Shown: positions 53,741-62,782, numbered from the stretch's first letter. The stretch is DNA of 64,000 nt from Fodinibius saliphilus (GCF_005869845.1 NZ_VAWF01000001.1:930001-994000), one strand, 5' to 3'. The notes: a model not told the origin generated them from the letters alone. Made by a program: numbers and translations.

Positions 53741-53867
53741 GGCTAACAAAGCGTTTTAAGGGGACGAAGACGTGACTTTGTTTCACATTCTTGCTTGTAA
53801 TTGCTGAAATGAGTAGCCTTTTAAAAAACCATAATCTCTGCGCCCCTTAAACGCTGGGTCGTTAGGT
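53741..53867 (+). other. attC site 2
   Basis: GGCTAAC at 53741-53747 and a perfect GTTRRRY core GTTAGGT at 53861-53867. Arms AACAAAGCGTTTTAAGGGG and CGCCCCTTAAACGCTGGGTC pair closely. 127 nt, a typical attC length. Confidence 0.85.
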
Positions 53868-53906
53868 ATTTTGCCCTATTAACCTCAACTGCTACCCTAA
53901 ATAATA

Positions 53907-54851
53907 TTGAAATCACTTGTATCAAAGATCTTAATATTTCGCCTAAAACAACTTTGGCGTCTATTTAAGCAAGTCGGATTTGTCCGTATTTTTTTATTAG
54001 CAATTGTAGTAGTCGGGTTTTTAGTATTTGAGCTGCCTAATTTAATTTCAAATAATGATTTCTTAGCAGTATTAATCTATCCGTCAATTATATTACCCAT
54101 TCATCTGCTTCGAAAAGATCAAGGGTTTCTCAGGAAATTATATTTTCAGAAAGAAGCCATTTTAGCAGGAGAGTATAATACTTTGGCACTTCCTTTCTCT
54201 CTTTTTCTTGCGTTCTTTCGACAATGGCCGGTTATATTTATTGGACACTTCTTAATATCAATAATCTTGTTTCTTCCTTCTATTAAAGTCGAAAAAAGGT
54301 ATCGAAGCAATAGCCAATTTATCAACTGGATCCCAATTAAATTATTTGAGTGGCGTAGCTATATGCGCCAACGAAAATATTTTTTGTTGGTTTGCTTTGT
54401 CATTACCGTCTTATTAAGTGCTTATGCTATTGCGATGTCTATTGCAATACTCATCTTAGTTGCAGGCTTTTCAGAGGCTTTTACTCATCTTGAATCTAAA
54501 GAACTGATTGAGGCATATCCCCAAAAATCAAATTTTCTGTCGTCAAAATTGAAGGATCATTCAGTATTTATTCATTTACTGTTTCTACCATGTTATGCTC
54601 TATTTTTGCTTTTTCATCTTGAGCTATGGTACATCTTAGTTCTACTATTGATTATAATTGAATGCTCCATCTGTTTTTGTCTGCTTTATAAATATTCGTG
54701 GTTTGGATATGCCAAATCAGCAATTCACAACCAAGTTCCTTTTGTCATATTTTTTATAAGCACCATATTATTTTTTCCGATTGGAATAGCATTTCTTTAT
54801 TTCTATTGGCGAAAAGCCATTAAAGCACTCCCTGAATATGTTAAAAATTAA
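53907..54851 (+). CDS. ABC transporter permease-like membrane protein (cassette gene)
   Basis: 314 residues from a TTG start. About six to seven membrane helices (IFLLAIVVVGFLVFELPNLI, LISIILFLPSI, LLVCFVITVLLSAYAIAMSIAILILV, FIHLLFLPCYALFLLFHL, ILVLLLIIIECSICFCLLYKY, VIFFISTILFFPIGIAFLYFYW). Not a recognised permease family by eye, but the next gene, overlapping by 14 bp, is an ABC ATPase. Together they would form an exporter. Substrate unknown. Confidence 0.65.
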   Translation: MKSLVSKILIFRLKQLWRLFKQVGFVRIFLLAIVVVGFLVFELPNLISNNDFLAVLIYPSIILPIHLLRKDQGFLRKLYFQKEAILAGEYNTLALPFSLFLAFFRQWPVIFIGHFLISIILFLPSIKVEKRYRSNSQFINWIPIKLFEWRSYMRQRKYFLLVCFVITVLLSAYAIAMSIAILILVAGFSEAFTHLESKELIEAYPQKSNFLSSKLKDHSVFIHLLFLPCYALFLLFHLELWYILVLLLIIIECSICFCLLYKYSWFGYAKSAIHNQVPFVIFFISTILFFPIGIAFLYFYWRKAIKALPEYVKN

Positions 54852-55530
54852 AAACATCTACTTTTCATATGGAGAGGAACAAGTTTTACGTGATTTTTCT
54901 CTTGAGTTAAAGGCTGGTAATATTCATGGTATCTTAGGAGCCAATGGAGCCGGGAAGACCACACTTTTTCAAATAATTTATGGACTGCTCACAGCTTCGA
55001 AAGGAAAAGTTATTTTTCCAGATAAAAATTTTGATGCTTCACAAATAGGATATTTAGAGACCGAACCATGGTTTTATCCCTATATGAAAGGGTCTGAATA
55101 CATTGATTTATTATCCCATGGAAATCTTTCATTTGATGTGCAGCTGTGGAATAAGATTTTTAAACTACCGCTAAATAAACTAATTGATACTTATTCCACT
55201 GGAATGAAAAAGAAGCTGGCTTTACTTGGTATCATATCTCAAGATAAACCTGTCATGCTTCTTGACGAACCTTTTAATGGTCTGGATCTTGAAACAGTTG
55301 AAAACTTAAACCTCATTTTGAAAGAGTTGAAAAAAGAGAATAAAATTATAGTCTTAACTTCTCACATCCTTGAGGTATTAAAAATTAACTGTGACAAAAT
55401 TAGCTTCTTAAACAAAGGGACAGTGCGAAAGACATTTAGTAAGCCTGATTTTCAAGACATAAATAGATATATAAAATCAGATATAACTCAACACTCGGAA
55501 TCAGTAATTCAGAGTATTTTTAGTCAATAA
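54838..55530 (+). CDS. ABC transporter ATP-binding protein (cassette gene)
   Basis: 230 residues. Walker A GANGAGKTT, signature YSTGMKKKLALL, Walker B VMLLDEPFNGLD, and the switch histidine in LTSHIL. Closest in style to the ABC-2 export ATPases. It overlaps the permease gene by 14 bp, so one cassette carries a complete two-gene transporter. Confidence 0.9.
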   Translation: MLKIKNIYFSYGEEQVLRDFSLELKAGNIHGILGANGAGKTTLFQIIYGLLTASKGKVIFPDKNFDASQIGYLETEPWFYPYMKGSEYIDLLSHGNLSFDVQLWNKIFKLPLNKLIDTYSTGMKKKLALLGIISQDKPVMLLDEPFNGLDLETVENLNLILKELKKENKIIVLTSHILEVLKINCDKISFLNKGTVRKTFSKPDFQDINRYIKSDITQHSESVIQSIFSQ

Positions 55531-55541
55531 CTATGCAAAAT

Positions 55542-55673
55542 ACCTAACACGCGCATTAAGCGGACACGCCTCGCCAACTCTTTGCTCCTCTTGGTTTTAA
55601 GTCTCTTCTTTCGTTAGTTGATATTTAAATTTAACATTTATTCGCGTGCAGCTTATGCGCAAGGTCGTTATAG
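55542..55673 (+). other. attC site 3
   Basis: Perfect R'' ACCTAAC at 55542-55548 and R' GTTATAG at 55667-55673 (one mismatch to GTTRRRY). Arms: GCGCATTAAGCGGAC near the left, CAGCTTATGCGCAAGGTC near the right. 132 nt. Confidence 0.85.
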
Positions 55674-55706
55674 AGCATACTAATCAAAGAAATAGAAATT
55701 AGTCCT

Positions 55707-56357
55707 GTGAAAGCTCAATTAATAGTTTCGATCTTAACTTTTCTACTCACTCCGCTTTTTACTGTGTTAATAGTGAACTACCGATTAAAAAAGCGTCAAT
55801 CTTACTGGAAAAAACAACAGAATTATTTAAAGGAGCTTGAAATAAACAGGTTGAAAATTGACACCTATAGAGAGATTCTCGAATTATTGAATAAAACGAA
55901 TGATGCAATTATGCATCATCATGTATATGCAGCCAACCGCGATGTCAGCTATGCATTATCTAAACTCCTTAAAGACAGCTCTCCAAAAGACGCAAAATTC
56001 TTTTCTGATCAATTTGATGTCCAAAAATCTAATGCTGAAGACAGCTTTTTAGAAATGCGCGAATTAAGTTCCAAAGTGACGGGCTTAGGAGTTAATATTA
56101 AAGTGTATTTTGATGAAAGAACTTTTCAGAAATTCTTGAAACTCAAATCGAAACTTAAAATTGCTCAACAAGCAATTTTGTCAAGAGATGAAGTCATTTC
56201 CCGTTTATCTAAATTAATAGAAAAGGAAGGTAATTGGATTGAAGCAAAGAAAATATTTACAGAAAATTATGATAAAGAACTAGAAAGTATTAGACCTGTT
56301 AAAGAAACTCATGATTTTCTTGATGAATTAATGAAACATTTTGACCAGTCAGAATAG
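55707..56357 (+). CDS. Hypothetical membrane-anchored helical protein (cassette gene)
   Basis: 216 residues, GTG start. One N-terminal membrane helix (LIVSILTFLLTPLFTVLIVNY) is followed by about 180 residues of mostly charged helices. Such anchor-plus-coiled-coil proteins are common in integron cassettes and have no known activity. No family assigned. Confidence 0.6.
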   Translation: MKAQLIVSILTFLLTPLFTVLIVNYRLKKRQSYWKKQQNYLKELEINRLKIDTYREILELLNKTNDAIMHHHVYAANRDVSYALSKLLKDSSPKDAKFFSDQFDVQKSNAEDSFLEMRELSSKVTGLGVNIKVYFDERTFQKFLKLKSKLKIAQQAILSRDEVISRLSKLIEKEGNWIEAKKIFTENYDKELESIRPVKETHDFLDELMKHFDQSE

Positions 56358-56381
56358 ATTCTGCTAATATTTCTAAATGCT

Positions 56382-56512
56382 CTATAACCCGCGCATTAAG
56401 TGGGACGTGCCTCGCCGTTGGATGCCAGTTTTAATTTGGTCAGTTTCCGAAGTAAATTTTAAAACAAATTTAACGCCACTATGCACGCCCCTTATGCGCC
56501 ATGTCGTTAGGC
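56382..56512 (+). other. attC site 4
   Basis: R'' CTATAAC at 56382-56388 and a perfect R' GTTAGGC at 56506-56512. Contains CCGCGCATTAAGTGGGACG and CGCCCCTTATGCGCCATGTC. 131 nt, nearly the same as sites 3 and 5. Confidence 0.88.
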
Positions 56513-56539
56513 AAACTAAAATCTTAAACTCTTCAGTGT

Positions 56540-57100
56540 ATGCTAAAAAAAGGTTCCTATTTTCTTCTCGCTGTTTTCTTAGTCGGATTTATTGGAATGA
56601 CTTCACTTCTCTTTTTTCCAAAAGTTATTCCATACACACTTTCATCAAATTTGTTACTTGTCAGCTTAACTGGTGCTTATGTAGTTCTAACATTTTTAAT
56701 TTTAGAATCCAACAATGAATTAAAAGAATTTCAAAATCGACCATACGTAGTTTTTAGCCTGCCACAAGAGAAAAAGGTCATTTTTCTCAAGATTGAAAAT
56801 ATTGGGAAAACTCCTGCTTATGATATGAAAATAGACCTAAATCCAAAGCTGAAAACTATTGAGTATGATGGGATGGAAAATTCAACTTTTTTAAAACAAT
56901 CCTATCTTAGACCAAATGAAATCATTTCACATCCAGTCGCCCCGATTTCCAACCTATTAGAAAAAAATGATAAGGAATCAGTTTTTGACGTAACTATCAC
57001 CTATAAAAATTACAAAGGGAAGGAGTTTGAAGAAGATTACAAAATTGATACAACTAACTATGTTTTTGATAAAAGGGTAGTTGAGTTTAAACAAACATAA
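56540..57100 (+). CDS. Hypothetical membrane protein with cytoplasmic beta domain (cassette gene)
   Basis: 186 residues. Two membrane helices (YFLLAVFLVGFIGMTSLLFF and LLLVSLTGAYVVLTFLIL) then a beta domain with RPYVVFSLP, FLKIENIGKTPAYDMKIDL and a conserved-style DVTITYKNYKGKEFEEDYKI. The ENIGxTPAYD region resembles Ig-like domains in several unannotated bacterial membrane proteins. Co-transcribed with the HEPN-like gene 25 bp downstream. Confidence 0.6.
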   Translation: MLKKGSYFLLAVFLVGFIGMTSLLFFPKVIPYTLSSNLLLVSLTGAYVVLTFLILESNNELKEFQNRPYVVFSLPQEKKVIFLKIENIGKTPAYDMKIDLNPKLKTIEYDGMENSTFLKQSYLRPNEIISHPVAPISNLLEKNDKESVFDVTITYKNYKGKEFEEDYKIDTTNYVFDKRVVEFKQT

Positions 57101-57125
57101 ATATCAAAATTAGTTATTTAGTTAT

Positions 57126-57734
57126 ATGGATTTTGATAACTTGCCTTGGCCAGATAAAAATGATGATTTATTAGAACTAGGTGATGATTGGACAAACAAT
57201 GCTTGCTTGAATTATTCATCTGATGAATTGAGCATTTATTCAGAAGGGTATAAACGAGCTGGCAATATGTTATCAGATAAATTACAAAAAAATCGTAATG
57301 GTATAGATTTTTTAATCTATCCTCTAATTTTTTTATACAGACATCACATTGAGCTTGAGCTAAAAATTATTATCAAAGAAGGGAGCTATTTATTGGAAGA
57401 TGAAAAAGTTATGAGAAACCATCATAAACTCCACAATCTTTGGGACGATGCTAAAAAAATTATTGAAGAAATTTGGCCTGATTCACCTAAAGATGATTTA
57501 AAAGCTGTAGAAAAGACAGTATTACAGCTCAACGACTTAGATCCTGGCTCCTATGCTTTTAGATATGATCGTGATAAACAGGGAAATAAACCCAACCCAG
57601 ATCTAAACAATATTGACATAAAAAAGTTCTCAGAAGTAATAAAAAATGTTTCAGCTTTTTTCGACGGTGTAAGCACAGCCATCTCTGTTTATATTGACCA
57701 CAAAAAAGAAATGAAAAGACATTATTCCCCATAA
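57126..57734 (+). CDS. HEPN-like all-helical protein (cassette gene)
   Basis: 202 residues, mostly helical. FLIYPLIFLYRHHIELELKIII (61-82) and NHHKLHNLWDDAKK (99-111) recall the conserved helices of HEPN-like proteins, but the RNase RX4-6H motif is not clearly present. The last 50 residues include a further long helix. It is the second gene of a two-gene cassette whose attC is interrupted by the insertion sequence. Possible defence or toxin role is speculative. Confidence 0.5.
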   Translation: MDFDNLPWPDKNDDLLELGDDWTNNACLNYSSDELSIYSEGYKRAGNMLSDKLQKNRNGIDFLIYPLIFLYRHHIELELKIIIKEGSYLLEDEKVMRNHHKLHNLWDDAKKIIEEIWPDSPKDDLKAVEKTVLQLNDLDPGSYAFRYDRDKQGNKPNPDLNNIDIKKFSEVIKNVSAFFDGVSTAISVYIDHKKEMKRHYSP

Positions 57735-57742
57735 ATAAGTTT

Positions 57743-57751
57743 ACCTAACCC
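57743..57751 (+). other. attC site 5, left fragment (interrupted)
   Basis: ACCTAACCC: R'' core (57743-57749) and two further bases, directly abutting the insertion sequence. The remainder of this attC lies at 59146-59268. Confidence 0.8.
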
Positions 57752-57778
57752 CTTTAAAAAGGAAAATGTCAAGCAGAC

Positions 57779-57791
57779 AGTCCTCACCTAG
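57779..57791 (+). repeat. Left subterminal inverted repeat of the IS
   Basis: AGTCCTCACCTAG; its reverse complement matches 59114-59126 at 12 of 13 positions. Confidence 0.7.
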
Positions 57792-58012
57792 CGTATTTTG
57801 ACACTTATTTCATACATCCTACATCTATAACCTGTTACTGGCAACCGGTTTCGTTTGATCACGTTCGGATTACCTGCCGGCATCCAAACCCCTTTTCGGG
57901 CTTATCTTCCGCCAATGGGCAGAAGCTGTAGCTCCTAAGAAGCTACTATCCCAGATCTCCGGCCGGCCAGCCAGCCTATTCCCCAATCCCGCGCACGGGC
58001 TCGGTGTCCCTC
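57792..58012 (-). ncRNA. Candidate guide (bridge/seek) RNA region of the IS
   Basis: Non-coding DNA between the transposase stop and the left end. It is more G+C-rich than the cassettes and has several possible stems (for example GTAGCTCCTAAGAAGCTAC). It contains CCCGCGCA at 57988-57995, which equals the eight bases spanning the rejoined target junction (TAACCC|GCGCATT). IS1111-type elements encode their guide RNA in this position. The RNA boundaries and guide loops are unverified. Confidence 0.45.
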
Positions 58013-59074
58013 TTAGGCGTTCGGGTTTATAGGCTGGGGCCAGCAGGTTTGGGAAGCAGCCCTTACTGGCTGCCCCTTAAATCCGTTATACTCTTCGTTT
58101 CTTGTTAACATATACCACACGCCTTTGGCCAGCTCTTTTCCTACCACCGCTCGCGCTACCGAGCGACCGCTTCGGCGTTTAATCTTTTGGTAGAATTTCT
58201 TCACAACCTTGTAATGGGTATAGGCCGAGACCGCGGCCTGCCCAAAAGCTGCTCGCAGGTACTTGTTGCCATCCTTGTTTCCTGATTTATGTCTGCTCTT
58301 CCCTCCACTGTTTTTACTACCCGGTACTAGCCTACAATAACTGACAAACTGTTTGGCACTGGGAAAGCGGGTGATGTCCCCGATTTCGGCCAGGATTGTC
58401 CATGCTCCTACCTTGCCCATCCCGGGCACGGCCATCAGACGCTGGGCAGCTGCTTCAAAGGGTACCTGCTTCTCAATTTCCTGTTCTATCCGATGGATAT
58501 GCTGTTGTATCTGGCTCATTTGCTCGATCATCAGCTCGGCCTGCAAGCTAGCTGCCGGAGGCAATCGGGAGGCTAGCCACTGTTGCAATTGGCCAAGCTC
58601 TCGCCACTGACTTCCACTTATCTGCACGTTGTATTTGATAGCCTGACCCCACAACGCAGACTGCAGCTTCCCCCGCCACTGGATCATGCGCAGGCGGCCG
58701 CGGGTCAGCTCCCGAAGCTCCCGCCGGTCGCGGGTAACCTGGTAGGCCTCCGGGATAAGGTCCGCCCGGAGCAGTTCTGCTAACGTTTTCGCATCCACGG
58801 TGTCGGTTTTAACCTTGGCGTAACTAATGGCCTTGACCATCTTCGCATGGGCCAGCGTCAACTCGACGCCGTTCGTCCGACACCAGTCACTGAGCCAGTA
58901 CCAGTTGCTCGTACATTCGACCACTGCCCTAACGGGCCCCTCGAAGTCGCCGAAAAAATCTTCCAGTGATCGCCGGGACGTCGGCAGCTTTGCCTCCCTT
59001 ACCACCTTCCCATTGCCGTTAAGTGCTACATTTACCATATTATTAGCGTGAAGATCTATTCCTACATAGGTCAT
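58013..59074 (-). CDS. IS110/IS1111-family DEDD transposase
   Basis: 353 residues, full length. The RuvC-like N-terminal domain has Asp7 (VGIDLHA), Glu53 (VVECTSNWYW) and the Asp91/Asp94 pair (VKTDTVDAKTLAELLR). The C-terminal Tnp20 domain has LMAVPGMGKVGAWTILAEIGDITRF, FVSYCRLVPG, NSGGKSRHKSGNKYLR-like residues with the conserved serine. A strong AAGGAGGACTCC ribosome-binding site precedes the ATG. The frame is intact, so the element may still be active. Confidence 0.93.
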   Translation of the reverse strand: MTYVGIDLHANNMVNVALNGNGKVVREAKLPTSRRSLEDFFGDFEGPVRAVVECTSNWYWLSDWCRTNGVELTLAHAKMVKAISYAKVKTDTVDAKTLAELLRADLIPEAYQVTRDRRELRELTRGRLRMIQWRGKLQSALWGQAIKYNVQISGSQWRELGQLQQWLASRLPPAASLQAELMIEQMSQIQQHIHRIEQEIEKQVPFEAAAQRLMAVPGMGKVGAWTILAEIGDITRFPSAKQFVSYCRLVPGSKNSGGKSRHKSGNKDGNKYLRAAFGQAAVSAYTHYKVVKKFYQKIKRRSGRSVARAVVGKELAKGVWYMLTRNEEYNGFKGQPVRAASQTCWPQPINPNA

Positions 59075-59113
59075 GGAGTCCTCCTTGGATTAGTTACAGT
59101 TGATACTTCTAAT

Positions 59114-59126
59114 CTAAGTGAGGACT
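59114..59126 (-). repeat. Right subterminal inverted repeat of the IS
   Basis: CTAAGTGAGGACT on the plus strand, the partner of the repeat at 57779-57791. Confidence 0.7.
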
Positions 59127-59145
59127 TTCTTTTTGGAAAGATCCA

Positions 59146-59268
59146 GCGCATTAAGTGGGACGTGCCTCGCCATCGGTTGCCGGTTTCAATTTTTTCAGTT
59201 TCCGTAGTACATTTTAAATCAAATTCAACGCGACTTTGCACGCACCTTATGCGCAATGTCGTTATACT
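59146..59268 (+). other. attC site 5, right fragment (interrupted)
   Basis: Starts GCGCATTAAGTGGGACG, as inside site 4, and ends with R' GTTATAC (59262-59268). With the left fragment it restores a 132-nt site. Confidence 0.85.
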
Positions 59269-59293
59269 ATTTTAAAAGTAAATAAGAGCTATT

Positions 59294-61294
59294 ATGTTAA
59301 AATATTTACTCTCACTGACCTTCGGAATCATCTTATTAACTAACTCTTTTCCATCGTTGGCCCAGGAAAAGCCGCCCGAAAAAATAATTTATACAACCTT
59401 ACGACCGGCAAATCAGGACATCTATTTATTAGATAATAATGGTGAGAAGCCAAGCCCCCTGACTGACCATCTGGGTTTAGACTATAATCCCACCTTTTCT
59501 CCTGATGGACGATGGTTAGTCTACACCTCTGAAAGAAATGGAAATACTGATCTTTATGCGTTGGATTTAGATAACGGAGGTGGGCCGGTCCGCCTCACTA
59601 GCAACCCCGCAATGGACGACGCAGCAGATATTTCATCTGACGGGGAACGAATTGTATTTGTAAGTACCAGAGATGGTAACGCTGACATCTTTATGATGCC
59701 CTTCACACCGGGTGATCTGAGTTCGGAAAATAAGGCTGAAAATTTAACTCAAAGTCCGCTTGGTGAGTTTCGACCGGCATTCTCACCCGATGGATCGACT
59801 ATTGCATACTCCAGTCAATTACCATTTGAAGACATCAATGTAAAAAATCCATTTTTCAAAGGACCCATTCAAAACAATGTCACTCATATTTTTTTGATGA
59901 ATGCGGACGGTTCAAACAAACGACGCATCGTTGGAAAGACACCTTTTCGCTTACGCGCCGGACACATGATATCAGGCTCACCAACTTGGTCGAATGACGG
60001 AGAATCGATCTATTACCACAAAGTCTCTATGGACAGCATGTCATTCGGCCAAAATTGGTCTGCTGACATCTGGCGAATAAATGCAAATGGGTCAGGCCCA
60101 GAACCTGTGGTATCCCTGGATTCAATGGCTCTCTCTCCGGTTGTAGGACCTGATGATCGTATAATATTTTATAGAGGTCCTGCTCTTCCACCCCGAGAAC
60201 AAGTATCTTATGAACATGGAAAAATTTATTCCGTTAACCCGAATGGAACGAATATTCATATGGAGGGTGCTGATAGTCAAATCAAAGCTTGTCTCAATCC
60301 AGCAGTTAATTTCGAGGGTTTGATTGCCTGTCATGGACCAGGGCCAACAGATGCGTTAAAACCTAAAGCCGATGGTAACCCGCTTTTGCGACCGAGTACT
60401 CATGGAACGGTAAAACTTCCGGATCGCAACGTCGAACTGACCGGCATGCATGGATATTTTCCCGATTTTCTCCCTAGCGATCGAATTGTATATGGAGAAA
60501 GCCTCCCCCAAACAGGCTATATCAGCAAACATGGTATTCCTCCAATTGTAACTTCGCACATTGACGGTACGGAACGCCAGGTTGTGCTGGATACCGATTC
60601 TCTTGGTGCCTGGGCTACATCTACCTGCAAGAAGGACGGTCGTATCGCCTTCAATACCGGTCCTTCTTTTGCCCCGGTGGATGCACCTGTTGATATTTGG
60701 ACCGTCGATTCGGATGGCACGAACTTCGTGAATTTGACAAACGATTCTACATCCAACGATGCTTTTCCAGCCTGGTCTTCGGATTGCGAACATATCATTT
60801 TCCGTAGCGGCAGGGATGGGAATAAAGAAATTTATATTATGGAGGATGATGGCTCCAACCCTCGGAGGCTTACCGAACATCCGGCCACCGATACGGCACC
60901 TGATATTTCTCCTGACGGTGAGTGGGTTGTTTTCGCAACCGGCAGAGAGGATTTAGGTGCTGAAGATATTGATAAATTGGTTCCCATTTCACGCCAAGGG
61001 CGTGGTGGGGGCGCCGGCTTCCGTCTGTATATCCAAAGCGTTGACGGCACTGAAGGTCGTTTTCTGGAACCCGACCTGGTTGGCGTACCCGGACGAGATA
61101 TGCATCCGCGTTTTTCTCCGGATGGGAAATGGATTCTTTTTATCTCAGGTCGAAGTGGGATCGGGGATGAACAAATGCTATCAAACGCTCCTCAAGCTTA
61201 TGGAGAACTCTGGGCAATTCCGATAGAAGGAGGAGATGCTGTTCGCCTGACCAATGACAAATGGGAGGACGGGCTGGCAAGATGGGGTTATTAA
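59294..61294 (+). CDS. TolB-like (PD40) beta-propeller secreted protein (cassette gene)
   Basis: 666 residues with a signal peptide (LLSLTFGIILLTNSFPSLAQ). At least eight PD40/WD40-like blades with the FSPDGRWLVYTSERNGNTDLY, FVSTRDGNADIFMM, FRSGRDGNKEIYIM and FSPDGKWILFISGRSG patterns. The propeller resembles TolB and DPP-IV-type N-terminal domains; no catalytic domain is attached. Probably periplasmic or surface protein-binding. At 2 kb it is a very large cassette gene. Confidence 0.82.
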   Translation: MLKYLLSLTFGIILLTNSFPSLAQEKPPEKIIYTTLRPANQDIYLLDNNGEKPSPLTDHLGLDYNPTFSPDGRWLVYTSERNGNTDLYALDLDNGGGPVRLTSNPAMDDAADISSDGERIVFVSTRDGNADIFMMPFTPGDLSSENKAENLTQSPLGEFRPAFSPDGSTIAYSSQLPFEDINVKNPFFKGPIQNNVTHIFLMNADGSNKRRIVGKTPFRLRAGHMISGSPTWSNDGESIYYHKVSMDSMSFGQNWSADIWRINANGSGPEPVVSLDSMALSPVVGPDDRIIFYRGPALPPREQVSYEHGKIYSVNPNGTNIHMEGADSQIKACLNPAVNFEGLIACHGPGPTDALKPKADGNPLLRPSTHGTVKLPDRNVELTGMHGYFPDFLPSDRIVYGESLPQTGYISKHGIPPIVTSHIDGTERQVVLDTDSLGAWATSTCKKDGRIAFNTGPSFAPVDAPVDIWTVDSDGTNFVNLTNDSTSNDAFPAWSSDCEHIIFRSGRDGNKEIYIMEDDGSNPRRLTEHPATDTAPDISPDGEWVVFATGREDLGAEDIDKLVPISRQGRGGGAGFRLYIQSVDGTEGRFLEPDLVGVPGRDMHPRFSPDGKWILFISGRSGIGDEQMLSNAPQAYGELWAIPIEGGDAVRLTNDKWEDGLARWGY

Positions 61295-61355
61295 TGATGC
61301 TAATTTTGTATAAAATGGGATACAAACCTTAAAAAAAGCAATAACATTTAAAATA

Positions 61356-61479
61356 GTATAACAAGGCGTATCAACCTGACAGGCTAGCCAGCTGTTTGCT
61401 AATAATTCGGTTGCCTGCTAAAATTCCGTTACTTACTAAATATATCTATGCCTACAGGTTATACGCAGTGCCGTTATAC
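61356..61479 (+). other. attC site 6
   Basis: R'' GTATAAC at 61356-61362 and R' GTTATAC at 61473-61479. Arms AAGGCGTATCAACCTGACAGGC-type left and GCCTACAGGTTATACGC right pair well. 124 nt. Confidence 0.85.
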
Positions 61480-61540
61480 TCTTTTGAGAAAAACATAATT
61501 CGTCAAGTTACAATCGTTTACTTTAAATATTAGAGAAACC

Positions 61541-62770
61541 ATGTATTTAATTATTATACTTTCTTTGCTTTTTGGCTACCAACCTCAAACTACTCATTCT
61601 GATTCATCAAGTACCATCGCCTACGTTAATGGCCAGATTTGGAACGGAGAAAACTTTATAGAACGGCCCCTCTTTATTCGTGATGGGAAATTTATAGAAG
61701 AGCCTTCCCACATAGATTCTACGGTTAATTTAAGTGGAAAATATATCTTACCTCCTTTTGGAGATGCACATACTCATAACTTAGGTGTGGGCGGAATATC
61801 TAAGCAGATCGCAAAAAATAAATATATAAAGAATGGGGTATTTTATGCTGCAGATTTAACAAATCCTTATTCAGAAATCACCCAGATTCGGGGTTGGTTC
61901 AAGAGAGATGCAACTTTAGATGTCGCTTTTGCCAATGGCGGAATCACTTCTACCGGATCGCATCCAACGGGGGCTATGGAACGGATTTTTACCGATAAAG
62001 AAAAGATAACACTGGGTAATTTGGAGTTGGAAAATGATGCTTATTGGTTTTTTGACACGAAGGATGACATTGAAAATAAATGGTCAAAATTCTTAGCACA
62101 AAAACCTGATGTTGTAAAAGTATACCTTACATACGTTTCTAAAGGCTTAAAAAAGGATGAATGTTATGGACTTTGTCCTGATGTTCTGAAAGCTATCGTG
62201 GATAGTGCTCATAGCAACGGCACGGAAGTTTTTGCTCATGTTAATACAGCATCTGATGTTAATTTCGCCCTCGATGCAAAGGTGGATGTTTTGGCTCATC
62301 TTCCCAGCGGCAATGATGGTATAGGTGTAGAGCAACAGGAATTCTGGCTGGACGACAAGACAATAGCAAAAGCGGGCAAACAGAATATTACTGTAATTCC
62401 AACCGCATCAAAACTTATTGAAGGTGCCGACCCCGACACCCTGAAAGAAGAAATTGCTCGTCAACAAAAACAATTGCGGGATTTACACAAAGCCGGAGCC
62501 CAAATTGCATTGGGAGCAGATGAATGGAGAAAAACTGTATTATTTGAAGCCATATATATTCAAAAATATGAGATATTCAATAATATAGAATTGCTAAATA
62601 TATTATCTACAACAACACCCAAGACTATTTTTCCCGATCGAAAAATTGGTCATTTGAGCAAAGGATATGAAGGAAGTTTTATAGCTTTAAATTGTAATCC
62701 AGTTGAAAAGTTTGAATGTGTAAAAGCTATCTCTCAAGGAGTAAAAGAAGGAAATATGGTCATTAAATAA
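61541..62770 (+). CDS. Amidohydrolase-family enzyme (cassette gene)
   Basis: 409 residues with a short N-terminal hydrophobic signal (MYLIIILSLLFGYQ). The metal-dependent hydrolase set is visible: GDAHTHNLG (HxH), the lysine candidate in VVKVYLTYVSKG, EVFAHVNTA and VLAHLPSGNDG histidines, and ALGADEWRK with the late Asp. The N-terminal beta domain (IAYVNGQIWNGENFIERPLFIRDGKF) is of the dihydroorotase/imidazolonepropionase type. Substrate unknown; likely periplasmic. Confidence 0.82.
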   Translation: MYLIIILSLLFGYQPQTTHSDSSSTIAYVNGQIWNGENFIERPLFIRDGKFIEEPSHIDSTVNLSGKYILPPFGDAHTHNLGVGGISKQIAKNKYIKNGVFYAADLTNPYSEITQIRGWFKRDATLDVAFANGGITSTGSHPTGAMERIFTDKEKITLGNLELENDAYWFFDTKDDIENKWSKFLAQKPDVVKVYLTYVSKGLKKDECYGLCPDVLKAIVDSAHSNGTEVFAHVNTASDVNFALDAKVDVLAHLPSGNDGIGVEQQEFWLDDKTIAKAGKQNITVIPTASKLIEGADPDTLKEEIARQQKQLRDLHKAGAQIALGADEWRKTVLFEAIYIQKYEIFNNIELLNILSTTTPKTIFPDRKIGHLSKGYEGSFIALNCNPVEKFECVKAISQGVKEGNMVIK

Positions 62771-62782
62771 AACGCTAAAGTG

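Larger units (their letters stand above)
57752..59145 (-). mobile_element. IS110/IS1111-family insertion sequence inside attC
   Basis: About 1394 bp, boundaries set by rejoining the attC flanks (uncertain by 1-3 bp). It carries one transposase gene on the minus strand, near-identical subterminal inverted repeats (57779-57791 and 59114-59126, 12 of 13 matching), and about 220 bp of non-coding DNA 3' of the transposase. No target duplication is visible, as usual for this family. The layout fits the IS1111 group, which includes members known to target integron attC sites. Confidence 0.8.
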
